From Citrobacter braakii (GTDB lineage: Bacteria; Pseudomonadota; Gammaproteobacteria; Enterobacterales; Enterobacteriaceae): a DNA stretch of 64,000 nucleotides. The stretch is from positions 186,001 through 250,000 of the forward strand of contig NZ_NAEW01000006.1 in the NCBI RefSeq assembly GCF_002075345.1. Reading direction: 5' to 3'. Numbering within the stretch: the first letter of the stretch is position 1; every line of letters starts with the position of its first letter. The notes below the pieces were generated by a model, which made no database searches, was not told the DNA's origin, and saw only the letters and a list, made by a program, of their open reading frames with translations. Made by a program: the position numbers and the translations under genes. This document shows, in pieces, positions 53,171 to 63,127 of this stretch.

Positions 53171-53311
53171 TTATGTTGCTGTTAAAATGGTTAGGATGAC
53201 AGCCGTTTTTGACACTGTCGGGTCCAGAGGGAAACTACCCACGACCAAGCTAATGATGTTGTTGACGTTGATGGAAAGTGCATCAAGAACGCAATTACGT
53301 ACTTTAGTCAT
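53171..53311 (-). CDS. yjjY: Small protein YjjY
   Basis: 46 codons from ATG 53311 to TAA 53171-53173. It starts MTKVRNCVLDALSINVNN and ends KTAVILTILTAT; from memory only two residues differ from E. coli YjjY at the same place. Function unknown. It lies in the region upstream of arcA on the other strand, so sequence conservation may partly reflect the arcA leader or promoter. No signal peptide or clear membrane segment, although the C-terminus is hydrophobic. Confidence 0.8.
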   Translation of the reverse strand: MTKVRNCVLDALSINVNNIISLVVGSFPLDPTVSKTAVILTILTAT

Positions 53312-53406
53312 GTTACGCCGATCATGTTAATTTACGGCATGCATCAGGCAGGTCAGGGACTTTTGTACTTCCTGTTTCGATTTAGTTGGCAATTTAGGTA
53401 GCAAAC

Positions 53407-54123
53407 ATGCAGACCCCGCACATTCTTATCGTTGAAGACGAGTTAGTAACACGCAACACGTTGAAAAGCATTTTCGAAGCAGAAGGCTATGATGTATTCG
53501 AAGCGACAGATGGCGCGGAAATGCATCAGATTCTCTCTGAATATGATATCAACCTTGTGATTATGGATATCAATCTGCCTGGGAAAAATGGCCTGCTGTT
53601 AGCGCGTGAACTTCGCGAACAAGCTAACGTTGCGCTGATGTTCCTGACGGGCCGTGATAACGAAGTCGATAAAATTCTCGGCCTCGAAATCGGCGCAGAC
53701 GATTACATCACCAAGCCGTTTAACCCGCGCGAACTGACTATCCGTGCTCGTAACCTGCTGTCCCGTACCATGAACCTGGGTACTGTCAGCGAAGAACGCC
53801 GTAGCGTCGAAAGCTATAAGTTCAATGGCTGGGAGCTGGACATCAACAGCCGCTCTCTGATTGGTCCTGACGGTGAGCAGTATAAACTGCCACGCAGCGA
53901 ATTCCGCGCCATGCTTCACTTCTGTGAGAATCCGGGCAAAATCCAGTCTCGCGCAGAACTGCTGAAAAAAATGACCGGTCGCGAACTGAAGCCGCATGAC
54001 CGTACCGTTGACGTGACGATCCGCCGCATTCGTAAGCATTTCGAATCAACGCCGGATACGCCAGAAATCATCGCCACCATTCACGGTGAAGGCTACCGTT
54101 TCTGCGGCGACCTGCAGGATTAA
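53407..54123 (+). CDS. arcA: Aerobic respiration response regulator ArcA
   Basis: 238 aa. Receiver domain with the phospho-Asp in [14 protein letters not shown] (D54) and K in FNPRE-preceding ITKPF; C-terminal OmpR-type winged helix ([21 protein letters not shown]). With ArcB it represses aerobic genes when oxygen is low. Long leader upstream. Confidence 0.99.
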   Translation: MQTPHILIVEDELVTRNTLKSIFEAEGYDVFEATDGAEMHQILSEYDINLVIMDINLPGKNGLLLARELREQANVALMFLTGRDNEVDKILGLEIGADDYITKPFNPRELTIRARNLLSRTMNLGTVSEERRSVESYKFNGWELDINSRSLIGPDGEQYKLPRSEFRAMLHFCENPGKIQSRAELLKKMTGRELKPHDRTVDVTIRRIRKHFESTPDTPEIIATIHGEGYRFCGDLQD

Positions 54124-54141
54124 TTCAATCCTCACTGGTAT

Positions 54142-54168
54142 AAAAACGGCGCTTTATGCGCCGTTTTT
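54142..54168. terminator. arcA/creD bidirectional terminator
   Basis: AAAAACGGCGC pairs with GCGCCGTTTTT around a TTTAT loop; T runs on both strands. Between convergent arcA and creD. Confidence 0.92.
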
Positions 54169-54183
54169 CATTTCCCTACTCCC

Positions 54184-55551
54184 CTATTTCCACAAGCGAA
54201 ATTCGTCGCTCTGCGCAGGCTGAAGTTCTGGAAGTTCTGTAGATTTTGGCTTTGTTTTTGGCTGTGCCAGCGAGTGCCAGTCAAGATGACGCGTCAGGAA
54301 CATTACCCCACAAAGCGCGAACAACAGCACGCCGGTTCCCAGCAGTAAAGAGCTATCCTGTGAACGTAGCAGCACCCACATCACACCATCCAGCCCCAGC
54401 AGCGCCACGGTGAACAAAATACTGTTCCGCCAGCCCTGCAATATCGCCTGCAGATACACACCGTTCATCAACGCCCCCACCAGACTTGCCGTTATCCACG
54501 CCGCCGTAAAACCGATGTGTTCTGACATTGCCAGCAGCAGCAGATAAAACATTACCAGCGATAGCCCCACCAGCAGATACTGCATCGGGTGCAGGCGCAG
54601 ATTGGTCATACTTTCAAGGACGAAGAAAGACATAAAGGTCAGCACAATCAGCAGGATGGCATACTTTGTCGCCCTGTCCGTTAACTGATACTGATCTGCT
54701 GGCGTGGCGACGGCGACGCTAAACGCTGGCATGCCCAGCCAACCAATCTTTTCGTCGTTAAAGCGCTCGCCGAGGTTGTTCGCAAACCAGCTGCTTTGCC
54801 ACTGAGCCTTGAATCCTGATTCGCTATTTTCGCGCTTAGCCGGGAGGAAGTCCCCAAGAAAGTTGGGATGCGGCCAGTTGCTGGTTAAGGTCATTTCACT
54901 GTTACGTCCAACCGGAACGACGGAGAAATCGCCGGTTCCGCTCAAATTAAGCGACAACGCCATGCTCAGATTTTGCTCAGCCCAGCTCGCATCGGGTAGC
55001 GGAATGTGGATCCCCTGCGCACGTCCATCCAGCCCTGTCCCAGGCTCAACGGCCAGCGACGTTCCATTGACCTGCGGCGCTTTTACCACGCCAATCCCAC
55101 GCGCGTCCCCCACGCCAACCACAATAAACGGTTTGCCGATGCTGATATTTGGATGATTTAAATCACTCAACCGTTCGGCGTTAAACTCAGCCTTCACCGA
55201 AACATCATTGTGCCAGACCTGGCCCTCATAAATACCGATTTTACGCGCTTCAACGTTCTGATTCCCCTCAACTACCAACGACTCCGGCAGCCAGAAATGG
55301 ATATAGCTACGCTTACGCTGGATTTCTTTGCCATCCTCCAGTGAGGTGTAAAGTTCCGTTAGCGGAATGGCTATCAACGGTCCTACCATCTTTTGCGGCC
55401 CGCTTGTGCTCTGTCGGATAGCATCTTCGACTTCATCGCGGTAATCCGATCGCTCCACGATGATCTGCCTGACCATCGTCAGCGGAATTAACAGCAGCAG
55501 TATTGCGCCACCTAAGGTGACTATTTTCCAAAACAGGGGTGATTTAAACAT
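54184..55551 (-). CDS. creD: Inner-membrane protein CreD
   Basis: 455 aa, slightly longer than E. coli CreD (about 450). One N-terminal membrane segment (ILLLLIPLTMVRQIIV), a large periplasmic domain, then about five C-terminal membrane segments. Member of the CreBC regulon; linked to colicin E2 tolerance and envelope integrity. Its cre tag lies at the end of creC. Confidence 0.94.
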   Translation of the reverse strand: MFKSPLFWKIVTLGGAILLLLIPLTMVRQIIVERSDYRDEVEDAIRQSTSGPQKMVGPLIAIPLTELYTSLEDGKEIQRKRSYIHFWLPESLVVEGNQNVEARKIGIYEGQVWHNDVSVKAEFNAERLSDLNHPNISIGKPFIVVGVGDARGIGVVKAPQVNGTSLAVEPGTGLDGRAQGIHIPLPDASWAEQNLSMALSLNLSGTGDFSVVPVGRNSEMTLTSNWPHPNFLGDFLPAKRENSESGFKAQWQSSWFANNLGERFNDEKIGWLGMPAFSVAVATPADQYQLTDRATKYAILLIVLTFMSFFVLESMTNLRLHPMQYLLVGLSLVMFYLLLLAMSEHIGFTAAWITASLVGALMNGVYLQAILQGWRNSILFTVALLGLDGVMWVLLRSQDSSLLLGTGVLLFALCGVMFLTRHLDWHSLAQPKTKPKSTELPELQPAQSDEFRLWK

Positions 55552-55608
55552 AGCGTTCTCCTTTGCAATATCAGCAAGGTAGAGCAGCTATGTGCGGAGA
55601 ATTTGAAG

Positions 55609-57033
55609 TTATGTGAAGTGAGCGTGAAGCGTAAACGAGGCCTGTGCGCCGCCTTGTGGTCGGTTGCACAATGTCACCGTCCCCTCGTGCAGTCGCGCAA
55701 CCTCACTGACAAACGCCAGCCCTAAACCGCTGCTCTTATGCCCATTTTCACGGGGCAGCGAATAGAAACGCTCAAAAATACGCGGCAACGCGAAGTCGGG
55801 GATTCCGCTGCCGCTGTCGATTATCTGCAACGTGACCAGTTCATCCTGCTGATGCGCGCTCAGCGTAATCGTCCCGTCCTGTGGCGTGAAGTCGATAGCG
55901 TTGTCGAGCAAATTCCCCAATGCCTGCTCCAGTAACGCAGGATCGGCGGCGACGCTAAGCGATGAAGGCATAATGGTAAGCGTGATGTTTTTTGCCGCCA
56001 GTTGCACGCTACGCGCCTCTTTGAGCTGAGCAAACAGCGCATCTACCGCCACTGGCGTCAACGTAATGTCCTGTCGATTCTCCAGCCGCGCCTGGCGTAA
56101 CAGGGTTTCGACCAGCGCCTGCATGCGCGCATTTTGCGTCAGGATATTATCGGTAAAGCGCGCAACCACGTTCGGCGGCGGACCTTCGCGCAAAATCTCA
56201 GCCGCGCCGCGAATGGCCGCCAGCGGACTTTTCAGTTCATGCGTTAACGCATAAACATACTGCTCAATGTAGTTTTTGCCCTCCAGCTTCAGTCGCATAC
56301 TTTCCAGCGCCTGCGCCAGTTTACGTAGCTCGCTGCTACCTAAATCAGGCAGTGGGACGGGGCGATTCTCGGTAACGGAGTCGGCATAGCGCGCCAGCCG
56401 GGCGATGGAGCGGTTTATCCACCATACCATCCCGATGCCAATCACTAAGGCAATGCCCAGCAATACGGCGCTGGCCCACAGCATCCGCCGTTCACTGCGT
56501 TTAATCACCGGCGCCATCGCCGCATTCGGTTTACCGACGCTAAGCACTCCGATAATACGTCCGCCGTCTACGATCGGCGCGGCCACGTACATCACTGAAC
56601 TTTCCGGATCGTTCGGGTTTTGCGGCGTACTGCGGGCGCCATATTGCCCACGCAGGGTTAACCACACGTCGTTCCAGCGAGAATAGTCCTGACCGACAGC
56701 CTGGTTTGCGGAATCAAACAACACTTTACCCTGCGCGTCCGTCATGTAGACATGGTATTCATTACGGACTTTGTTAATGCCGCTGATATTGGCGCTGAAT
56801 GGGCGGTTATGCAGTTGCGAAAATGCCTGCGCCAGCTTGCCGTTGGCGGGAGAGTCAGAGAGCAAGTCATCGCGCGCCAGCGCAGCCAGCAGCGTGGCGG
56901 TATCAATCAAAGTGCCTTCGGTTGCCCGGCGGACGCCTGGTTTAATTTCCTGTACAAAGATCGACAAAACGAACCAGGCGGCGACGGCAACAATCAGAAA
57001 ATAGCCGAGCAACAAACGCATGCCAATGCGCAT
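55609..57033 (-). CDS. creC: Sensor histidine kinase CreC
   Basis: 474 aa. Membrane segment at 7-27, periplasmic sensor, second segment about 186-206, HAMP, H-box ALTHELKSPLAAIRGA (phosphorylated His about 265), N-box LGNLLDNAIDFTP and G-boxes. Responds to growth conditions and phosphorylates CreB. Overlaps creB by one base. Confidence 0.97.
   Translation of the reverse strand: MRIGMRLLLGYFLIVAVAAWFVLSIFVQEIKPGVRRATEGTLIDTATLLAALARDDLLSDSPANGKLAQAFSQLHNRPFSANISGINKVRNEYHVYMTDAQGKVLFDSANQAVGQDYSRWNDVWLTLRGQYGARSTPQNPNDPESSVMYVAAPIVDGGRIIGVLSVGKPNAAMAPVIKRSERRMLWASAVLLGIALVIGIGMVWWINRSIARLARYADSVTENRPVPLPDLGSSELRKLAQALESMRLKLEGKNYIEQYVYALTHELKSPLAAIRGAAEILREGPPPNVVARFTDNILTQNARMQALVETLLRQARLENRQDITLTPVAVDALFAQLKEARSVQLAAKNITLTIMPSSLSVAADPALLEQALGNLLDNAIDFTPQDGTITLSAHQQDELVTLQIIDSGSGIPDFALPRIFERFYSLPRENGHKSSGLGLAFVSEVARLHEGTVTLCNRPQGGAQASFTLHAHFT
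55613..55628 (-). promoter_or_regulatory. CreB-binding site (cre tag) ahead of creD
   Basis: Minus strand reads TTCAC-GCTCAC-TTCAC, a perfect match to the cre tag TTCAC-N6-TTCAC. It overlaps the last codons of creC (HAHFT), 62 bp before the creD start. Confidence 0.88.
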
Positions 57034-57722
57034 CAGACGCTCCTCAGGCTATATCCCATACCGCGATGCGTATTGATGGGGGAAAGCTCAGGGTTGATAG
57101 CCCGCAGCTTGGCGCGCAGCGTTTTAATGTGGGTATCGACCGTTCTGTCAAAGGTGTCCTGTGCATCGGCCCAGACTAAATCCATCAACTGCTGGCGTGA
57201 GTAAATGCGCCCCGGCGACAACAGCAGCGTTTTCAGCAACAGAAATTCATAGCGCGTCAGGTTTAACGGCTTGCCGAACCAGGTAATCTGCGCGGCCTGC
57301 TCATTAAGTTCAAAATCGCCGCAACGCGTCGTCGATGAAGGAGCAGAGAATTTCTGCACCCGCCGCAGCAGCGTACGCACGCGGGCGCACACCTCGCGCG
57401 GTGAGAAAGGCTTGGCAACATAGTCATCCGCGCCAATTTCCAGCCCCAGCAGGCGATCCACCTCATCGCTACGCGCGGTCAGAAACAGGATCGGCAACGC
57501 TGGATGCCGCTCCAGCAGGCGTCGACACAGTTCAAAACCGCTGATATCTGGTAGTCCGACATCCAGAATGATTGCATCAGGACAACGCTGGCGAGATTTC
57601 TCCAGCGCAGGTAACCCGCGCTCAAACGCTTCCACGCTAAAACCTTCCTGCTGCAGCATGTAGATGAGCGTATCGGCAATGCCCTGCTCATCCTCAACCA
57701 ACCAGATCAACGGTTGTTGCAT
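57033..57722 (-). CDS. creB: Response regulator CreB
   Basis: 229 aa. Receiver with acidic pocket and phospho-Asp in DAIILDVGLPDISG, then an OmpR-type winged helix (TFDRTVDTHIKTLRAKLRAI). Binds cre tags such as that before creD. Partner of CreC. Confidence 0.97.
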   Translation of the reverse strand: MQQPLIWLVEDEQGIADTLIYMLQQEGFSVEAFERGLPALEKSRQRCPDAIILDVGLPDISGFELCRRLLERHPALPILFLTARSDEVDRLLGLEIGADDYVAKPFSPREVCARVRTLLRRVQKFSAPSSTTRCGDFELNEQAAQITWFGKPLNLTRYEFLLLKTLLLSPGRIYSRQQLMDLVWADAQDTFDRTVDTHIKTLRAKLRAINPELSPINTHRGMGYSLRSV

Positions 57723-57734
57723 TTTGCTTCCTTG

Positions 57735-58208
57735 TTATTCCCGCCACGGCATGATGGGCACCGCGCTGATGGCATTTTTGGGCGATCCATCGACCACTTT
57801 ATCTGAATAGGCCAGATAGGCCAGGGCATTACGTTTCGCGTCGTAAAAACGCACGACCTGTAAGGATTTAAACACCAGCGAGGTACGTTTTTTAAATACC
57901 ACTTCGCCCTGCGCTTTGCCGTTCTTGATTCTGTCGCTCAGTTCTACCGGCCCCACCTGCTGACAGGAAATGGCGGCATCGGAGGTATCTTCCGCCAGCC
58001 CCAACCCACCTTTGATGCCGCCGGTCTTCGCCCGGCTCACGTAGCAGGTCACGTTGGTAACATCAGGATCGTCAAACGCTTCGACCACAATTTTATGATC
58101 CGGCCCAAACATTTTGAACACCGTATCGACAGATCCAATCTGCTCCGCATGGACAACCTGCGCCAACATCAGCAGAATTGAGGAAATGATTAAGCTCTTA
58201 TATTTCAT
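57735..58208 (-). CDS. creA: Periplasmic protein CreA
   Basis: 157 aa with a signal peptide ([21 protein letters not shown]). Conserved CreA family ([25 protein letters not shown]); function unknown. First of creABCD, twelve bases before creB. The gap to rob is 211 bp and AT-rich. Confidence 0.93.
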   Translation of the reverse strand: MKYKSLIISSILLMLAQVVHAEQIGSVDTVFKMFGPDHKIVVEAFDDPDVTNVTCYVSRAKTGGIKGGLGLAEDTSDAAISCQQVGPVELSDRIKNGKAQGEVVFKKRTSLVFKSLQVVRFYDAKRNALAYLAYSDKVVDGSPKNAISAVPIMPWRE

Positions 58209-58419
58209 ATTGTTACCATTTTTAAAAGTTACTCTGTGTAATTATTCGACATTCTAAGATAAAACGTATACAGATCACAGGATTACAATAATCACGCTTT
58301 CGAATGATCGAAAAAAGCATTTATGAGCAAAAAAAACACTGAATGCTAAAACAGCAAAAAATGCTATTATCCTCATACCTGACGTCAGGTACTCGTTGTT
58401 GAAAGGATGAGGATATTTT

Positions 58420-59289
58420 ATGGATCAGGCTGGCATTATTCGCGACCTATTAATCTGGCTGGAAGGTCATCTGGATCAGCCTTTGTCGCTTGACAATGTG
58501 GCGGCAAAAGCAGGCTATTCCAAGTGGCACCTGCAGAGAATGTTTAAGGACGTGACGGGCCATGCTATTGGCGCCTATATCCGCGCCCGTCGTTTATCGA
58601 AATCCGCAGTGGCGCTGCGCCTGACTGCACGCCCAATTCTGGATATTGCGCTGCAATATCGCTTTGACTCTCAACAAACCTTTACCCGCGCGTTCAAGAA
58701 ACAGTTTTCCCAGACGCCTGCGCTGTATCGCCGTTCACCGGAATGGAGCGCGTTTGGTATTCGCCCGCCTATGCGACTGGGTGAATTTGCCATGCCTGCG
58801 CACGAGTTTGTCACGCTGGAAGATACGCAACTGCTTGGCACCACGCAAAGCTATTCCTGCTCGCTGGAGCAGATTTCAGATTTCCGTCATGAAATGCGAA
58901 TTCAGTTCTGGCGCGACTTCCTTAGCCAGGCTCCTGCGATCCCACCGGTGCTGTACGGGCTGAACGAAACGCGTCCGAGCATTGAAAAAGATGACGAGCA
59001 GGAAGTGTTTTACACCACAGCACTGACGCCGGAACAGGCCAATGGTTATGTGCCGTCGGCACAGCCTATCCTGCTACAGGGCGGCGAGTATGTGATGTTT
59101 ACCTATGAAGGGCTGGGGACCGGTGTACAGGAGTTTATCCTGACGGTTTACGGCACATGCATGCCAATGCTGAACCTGACGCGCCGTAAAGGGCAGGATA
59201 TCGAGCGATACTACCCGGCAGAAGATGCCAAAGCGGGAGATCGCCCGATCAACCTGCGCTGCGAATTCCTGATTCCGATTCGCCGCTAG
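58420..59289 (+). CDS. rob: Right-origin-binding protein Rob (AraC family)
   Basis: 289 aa. Two N-terminal helix-turn-helix motifs (SLDNVAAKAGYSKWHLQRMFK and ILDIALQYRFDSQQTFTRAFKK) and a C-terminal GyrI-like ligand domain. Activates mar/sox/rob genes for multidrug and organic-solvent tolerance. Convergent with gpmB, overlapping four bases. Confidence 0.98.
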   Translation: MDQAGIIRDLLIWLEGHLDQPLSLDNVAAKAGYSKWHLQRMFKDVTGHAIGAYIRARRLSKSAVALRLTARPILDIALQYRFDSQQTFTRAFKKQFSQTPALYRRSPEWSAFGIRPPMRLGEFAMPAHEFVTLEDTQLLGTTQSYSCSLEQISDFRHEMRIQFWRDFLSQAPAIPPVLYGLNETRPSIEKDDEQEVFYTTALTPEQANGYVPSAQPILLQGGEYVMFTYEGLGTGVQEFILTVYGTCMPMLNLTRRKGQDIERYYPAEDAKAGDRPINLRCEFLIPIRR

Positions 59290-59933
59290 CGCTGCAGTTC
59301 GTCTAACGCAGGGGCGTCCAGATGTGAGATGTCCCCTGCCGTTTCAACTACCCATCCCGGCGCAAGCCACAAACTTTCCTGGTAATCGACGCGAGAAATA
59401 GAACAGTTGCGCAGACGCAGGCGACGTTCAGCCCATGCCGGTAATCCCAGAATCGTACTCACCAGACAACCCAGTGCAATACCGTGACTGACCAGCAGCG
59501 GACGACTCCCCGGCGGCAGTTCCAGACAGGATGCCAGCGCCGCGTGGACGCGATCGCTCAGTTCCTGCATCGATTCCCCTTCAGGAATACGCCCCTCCAC
59601 CGTACCGTTCACCAACTGGCGACGCCAGCCCTCTTCTTCCGACGTCAGCGTATCGATATGGCGTTGCTCCAGCACGCCCATATTCAGCTCGCGCAAACGT
59701 GCGTCATAGGTGATATCACAGCCACAGGCCTGGGCGATGATTTCTGCGGTGCGTCGTGTACGACCTAAATCGCTACTGATGACATGCGTAATACCAAACG
59801 TGCGGGCGCGTTCGCCCACCTGCATGGCTTGCTGTTCACCTTTGGCGGTCAGTGGGCTGTCTGACTGGCCTTGAATACGTCGCTCGGCGTTCCACTGCGT
59901 TTCGCCATGGCGAACAAGGTATACCTGTAACAT
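59286..59933 (-). CDS. gpmB: Histidine-phosphatase-family protein GpmB
   Basis: 215 aa. Phosphohistidine motif VYLVRHGETQWNAERRIQG (H9), and the distal His in RPLLVSHGIALGC. Annotated as phosphoglycerate mutase 2, although most family members are phosphatases; the true substrate is uncertain. Confidence 0.93.
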   Translation of the reverse strand: MLQVYLVRHGETQWNAERRIQGQSDSPLTAKGEQQAMQVGERARTFGITHVISSDLGRTRRTAEIIAQACGCDITYDARLRELNMGVLEQRHIDTLTSEEEGWRRQLVNGTVEGRIPEGESMQELSDRVHAALASCLELPPGSRPLLVSHGIALGCLVSTILGLPAWAERRLRLRNCSISRVDYQESLWLAPGWVVETAGDISHLDAPALDELQR

Positions 59934-59985
59934 GCTTTTTTTCCGTTATACTGCGATGCGATGAATTTTCAAACTGAGCTTAATT

Positions 59986-60501
59986 ATGCACAAGGTTATC
60001 TCTGCGACCACCAATCCTGCCAAAATTCAGGCAATTCTGCGGGCATTTGAAGAGATTTTCGGGGAAGGATCCTGCCATATTGAACCCGTCGCCGTCGAGA
60101 GTGGCGTGCCGGAACAACCTTTCGGAAACCAGGAAACGCGCACTGGCGCACGAAATCGCGTTGATAATGCGCGCCGTCTGCACCCGCAGGCTGATTTCTG
60201 GGTCGCTATTGAAGCGGGAATTGACGACGATGCGACCTTCAGTTGGGTGGTGATTGATAATGGCGTCCAGCGCGGCGAAGCCCGTTCAGCCACGCTGCCA
60301 TTGCCTGCTGTCATTCTCGACAGAGTCCGTCAAGGCGAAGCGCTCGGTCCGGTGATGTCGGACTACACGGGTATTGATGAGATTGGCCGTAAAGAGGGCG
60401 CAATCGGCGTCTTTACCGCGGGCAAGCTGACGCGCTCAAGCGTATACCACCAGGCGGTGATTCTGGCGCTCAGCCCATTTCATAACACAGTGTATTTATA
60501 G
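59986..60501 (+). CDS. yjjX: Inosine/xanthosine triphosphatase YjjX
   Basis: 171 aa. NTPase fold: [21 protein letters not shown], then [19 protein letters not shown] and [21 protein letters not shown]. Hydrolyses ITP and XTP. Divergent from gpmB over 52 bp. Confidence 0.95.
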   Translation: MHKVISATTNPAKIQAILRAFEEIFGEGSCHIEPVAVESGVPEQPFGNQETRTGARNRVDNARRLHPQADFWVAIEAGIDDDATFSWVVIDNGVQRGEARSATLPLPAVILDRVRQGEALGPVMSDYTGIDEIGRKEGAIGVFTAGKLTRSSVYHQAVILALSPFHNTVYL

Positions 60502-60502
60502 C

Positions 60503-60590
60503 ATTGTGCCGGATGGCGGCTTCGCCTTATCCGGCCACAACCGCTCCACATAATTAGGCCTGAAAGCGAAGCGCCATCAGGCATTTTTTA
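60503..60590. repeat. REP/BIME element between yjjX and trpR
   Basis: GCCGGATGGCGGCTTCGCCTTATCCGGC (60509-60536) and a degenerate partner GCCTGAAAGCGAAGCGCCATCAGGC (60558-60582). Lies between the convergent yjjX and trpR. Confidence 0.85.
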
Positions 60591-60903
60591 GCAGCACCTG
60601 CTCCAGCCAATGACGCAGATCCACCGGTGCGGATTTGAGGCTGTTCGACCCCCGAGTAATGGTGGCGATCCCCGCCCCGAGCTCGTTTTTAAGCTCGCGC
60701 TGACTCATCTCGCCGCGCAGCAGCTCTTCAATGATACGCACGCGCGTGCCCAGCGCTTCGCGCTCATCCGGCGTTAACATCAAATTGAGCAGGGGCAGGT
60801 GTAAGTCTTGTTCATAGGCGTGTTTAAGCAGATCGACAAAACGTAACCACTCCTGGTGACGCTGTTCTGCCATCTCTGCCGAATAGGGTGATTGCTGAGT
60901 CAT
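60577..60903 (-). CDS. trpR: Trp operon repressor TrpR
   Basis: 108 aa. All-helical repressor with helix-turn-helix [23 protein letters not shown] at about 66-90. Represses trp, aroH, mtr and itself with tryptophan. Autoregulatory operator 50 bp upstream. Confidence 0.98.
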   Translation of the reverse strand: MTQQSPYSAEMAEQRHQEWLRFVDLLKHAYEQDLHLPLLNLMLTPDEREALGTRVRIIEELLRGEMSQRELKNELGAGIATITRGSNSLKSAPVDLRHWLEQVLLKNA

Positions 60904-60950
60904 AAGTTATCGCCATCGTTGCGGGGGAAGCGTGCTTGCCTCCCCCTTTT

Positions 60951-60968
60951 GTACTCTTTAACGAGTAC
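60951..60968 (-). promoter_or_regulatory. TrpR operator of trpR
   Basis: GTACTCTTTAACGAGTAC (plus strand) has perfect GTACTC/GAGTAC arms, the trp-operator pattern. Lies between trpR and slt, upstream of the trpR start. Confidence 0.88.
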
Positions 60969-60992
60969 GATAGCATAACACAACCGACACGA

Positions 60993-62930
60993 TCAGTAAC
61001 GACGTTGCCATTCTGCGTCGCTCATCAACTCCGGTTTGTCACCGAGGAAATAGCGATAGTACGCATCGTAAGCCAGCACGTTCTTCACGTAGCCACGCGT
61101 CTCAGAGAATGGAATGCTTTCGACAAACGCGACAGCATCGATACGACCCGCGCTATTGCCAAGCCAGGTGCGAACGCGCCCCGGTCCGGCGTTATAGGCC
61201 GCCGACGCGAAAATGCGGTTATTACCGAATTGCTGATAGACATACTGTAAATAGCTGGTACCAATGTTGATGTTGGTATCAGGATCCAGTAGTTGGCTCG
61301 GGCTGCTGTAACCTGGAATCGAGAACATTTTCACCGTATGCGTCGCCGTGCCCGGCATAATCTGCATCAGCCCGCTGGCACCAACCGGCGATTTTACTTT
61401 CGGGTTCCAGGCGCTTTCCTGACGCGCTATCGCCATCGCATAGCTTGGCGGAATATCCTTGCCGCTGGTGTAGCGTGTAAACAGATCCTTGTAGGCCAGC
61501 GGGAAGCGCTCTTCCAGATGATCCCACAGCTTACCGGCGATCGTCGCTTGTACGCTCAGATCCCACCAGTGATTGTTGAACGCGTAACGCGCCAGCTGAG
61601 CCTGCTCAGACTTCGTGCGACTGGTGACCAGATTCGCCCATTCACTGCGCGCGGTATTGTCCAGGTTCCAGTACATTAGCTCGCGCACACGTGCCATTTC
61701 CGGTCCCTGAGTCAGCGCAGAGTCAACGTTTGCCGGGGCTTTATCCACTTTCAGCTCGTACTCTTCACCCAGACGCTGTGCCGCCACCATCGGATAGAAA
61801 CCGCGCTGCTGCATGAGCTGGTGCAGGATCTCTTTGGCTTCCGCCTCACGCCCGCGCTCAAGCAGCAGATCCGCCTGCCAGTAACGCCACTCATCTTTCT
61901 CTTTTGCTTCCATTGGCAGACGCGCCAGCCAGGTATTCAGACCACGACGATCGCCGGTTCCCAGCGCCATGCGCACACGGCGTTCCACAAGCGAGGTGGA
62001 ATTCGAGCGCATAATGGCGTCATCGCGCCATTTGGCCTGCTCATCGGTAACGTCATTGCCCATCAGACGCCAGGCGACGATGTCGCGCAGCTCCTGGGTT
62101 TGCTCGTCATTCAGCTGTTGCGCCTGCGCCAGAGACGGGATCATCAGGCGGGCGTTTTCCGCATCCTGACGCGCCACGCTGGAAAAAGCCACCGCCGCCA
62201 TCTGTCGGGTGAAATCCGTCGCGCCAGTGGTGCGTGCAAAGGTCATCACCGAATTCGGATCGTTGGCCAGCGCGATGATCGCCGAAGCGATAGTTTGGTA
62301 TTGCGCGGGCATTTGCCCAGCTAACGCCGTGACCAGACCGGTATTCCCGGCTTTCATCGCCAGACGAATACGCTCCAGATACGCCAGCGGATCCTGAGTT
62401 CCTGAGGCGCGCCATACGCCGAATAATTTGTCACAGGCGTTGGGCTGGCTTTTCCCGCTCAACCACAGTTCTTTCGCGCCCTGCCAGGCCTCTTCGGTTT
62501 GCCCGGTGCTCCATTTCGCAAAGTAATAGTTGCATTGCGCTTCCGTGGTACCCGGTTTTTCTGGGCTGAACGCCAGTAGTCCACGCCAGTCCTCCCGTCG
62601 CGCCAGTTCATTCACGAAACGTGATTGCAGAGTACGCGCGGGGGGCAGCGTCGGGTTGGCGCGCACAAAATTGGTAACGGTAATGGTGGGCTGATTCATC
62701 AGATCGTCAGTAATCTGACGATATTCCAGATAAGGATACAGAGGATAATTCTTCAGGCCGGGCATCATCTGCTCTACGACATCCATCTGTCGGTTATCCC
62801 AGGCCTGTTTAATTTGCGCATAGCGACTGCGCTGCTCATCCAGGGAATCGGCTCGCGCCACTTGACTGACCGTCAGCAGACATACGCTGGCCGCCAGCAG
62901 GCGCCAGGTAAATTGATTGGCTTTGTCCAC
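60993..62930 (-). CDS. slt: Soluble lytic murein transglycosylase Slt70
   Basis: 645 aa, signal peptide about residues 1-27 (ending ARA). Superhelical U and L domains, then the C-domain ARQESAWNPKVKSPVGASGLMQIMPGTA, whose first Glu is catalytic. Cleaves murein with anhydromuramyl ends. Periplasmic. Confidence 0.98.
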   Translation of the reverse strand: MDKANQFTWRLLAASVCLLTVSQVARADSLDEQRSRYAQIKQAWDNRQMDVVEQMMPGLKNYPLYPYLEYRQITDDLMNQPTITVTNFVRANPTLPPARTLQSRFVNELARREDWRGLLAFSPEKPGTTEAQCNYYFAKWSTGQTEEAWQGAKELWLSGKSQPNACDKLFGVWRASGTQDPLAYLERIRLAMKAGNTGLVTALAGQMPAQYQTIASAIIALANDPNSVMTFARTTGATDFTRQMAAVAFSSVARQDAENARLMIPSLAQAQQLNDEQTQELRDIVAWRLMGNDVTDEQAKWRDDAIMRSNSTSLVERRVRMALGTGDRRGLNTWLARLPMEAKEKDEWRYWQADLLLERGREAEAKEILHQLMQQRGFYPMVAAQRLGEEYELKVDKAPANVDSALTQGPEMARVRELMYWNLDNTARSEWANLVTSRTKSEQAQLARYAFNNHWWDLSVQATIAGKLWDHLEERFPLAYKDLFTRYTSGKDIPPSYAMAIARQESAWNPKVKSPVGASGLMQIMPGTATHTVKMFSIPGYSSPSQLLDPDTNINIGTSYLQYVYQQFGNNRIFASAAYNAGPGRVRTWLGNSAGRIDAVAFVESIPFSETRGYVKNVLAYDAYYRYFLGDKPELMSDAEWQRRY

Positions 62931-63127
62931 AAGCTCTTCCTCTTCTCATGTTACGTCTGTGCAGCATCATGCCGCTTAATTAGTTCATGCTAACCAGACA
63001 TTGCAGAATGCGCCACGTCACGGACACTTTTTTACTTTTGTTGCGAGTGAGATCTGCTGGCTGGGATTGGGCAATGAAAAAGGCTACACTTCGCCTTTGA
63101 TAACTATTTACCAATAATTAGCCCTAA
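62931..63127. other. Intergenic DNA between slt and the ERIC element
   Basis: No gene seen; contains the divergent slt and ettA promoter candidates. Confidence 0.4.

Noticed and set aside
53145-53330. 61-aa plus-strand frame opposite yjjY
   Set aside because: The minus-strand frame matches a known small protein; this one does not.
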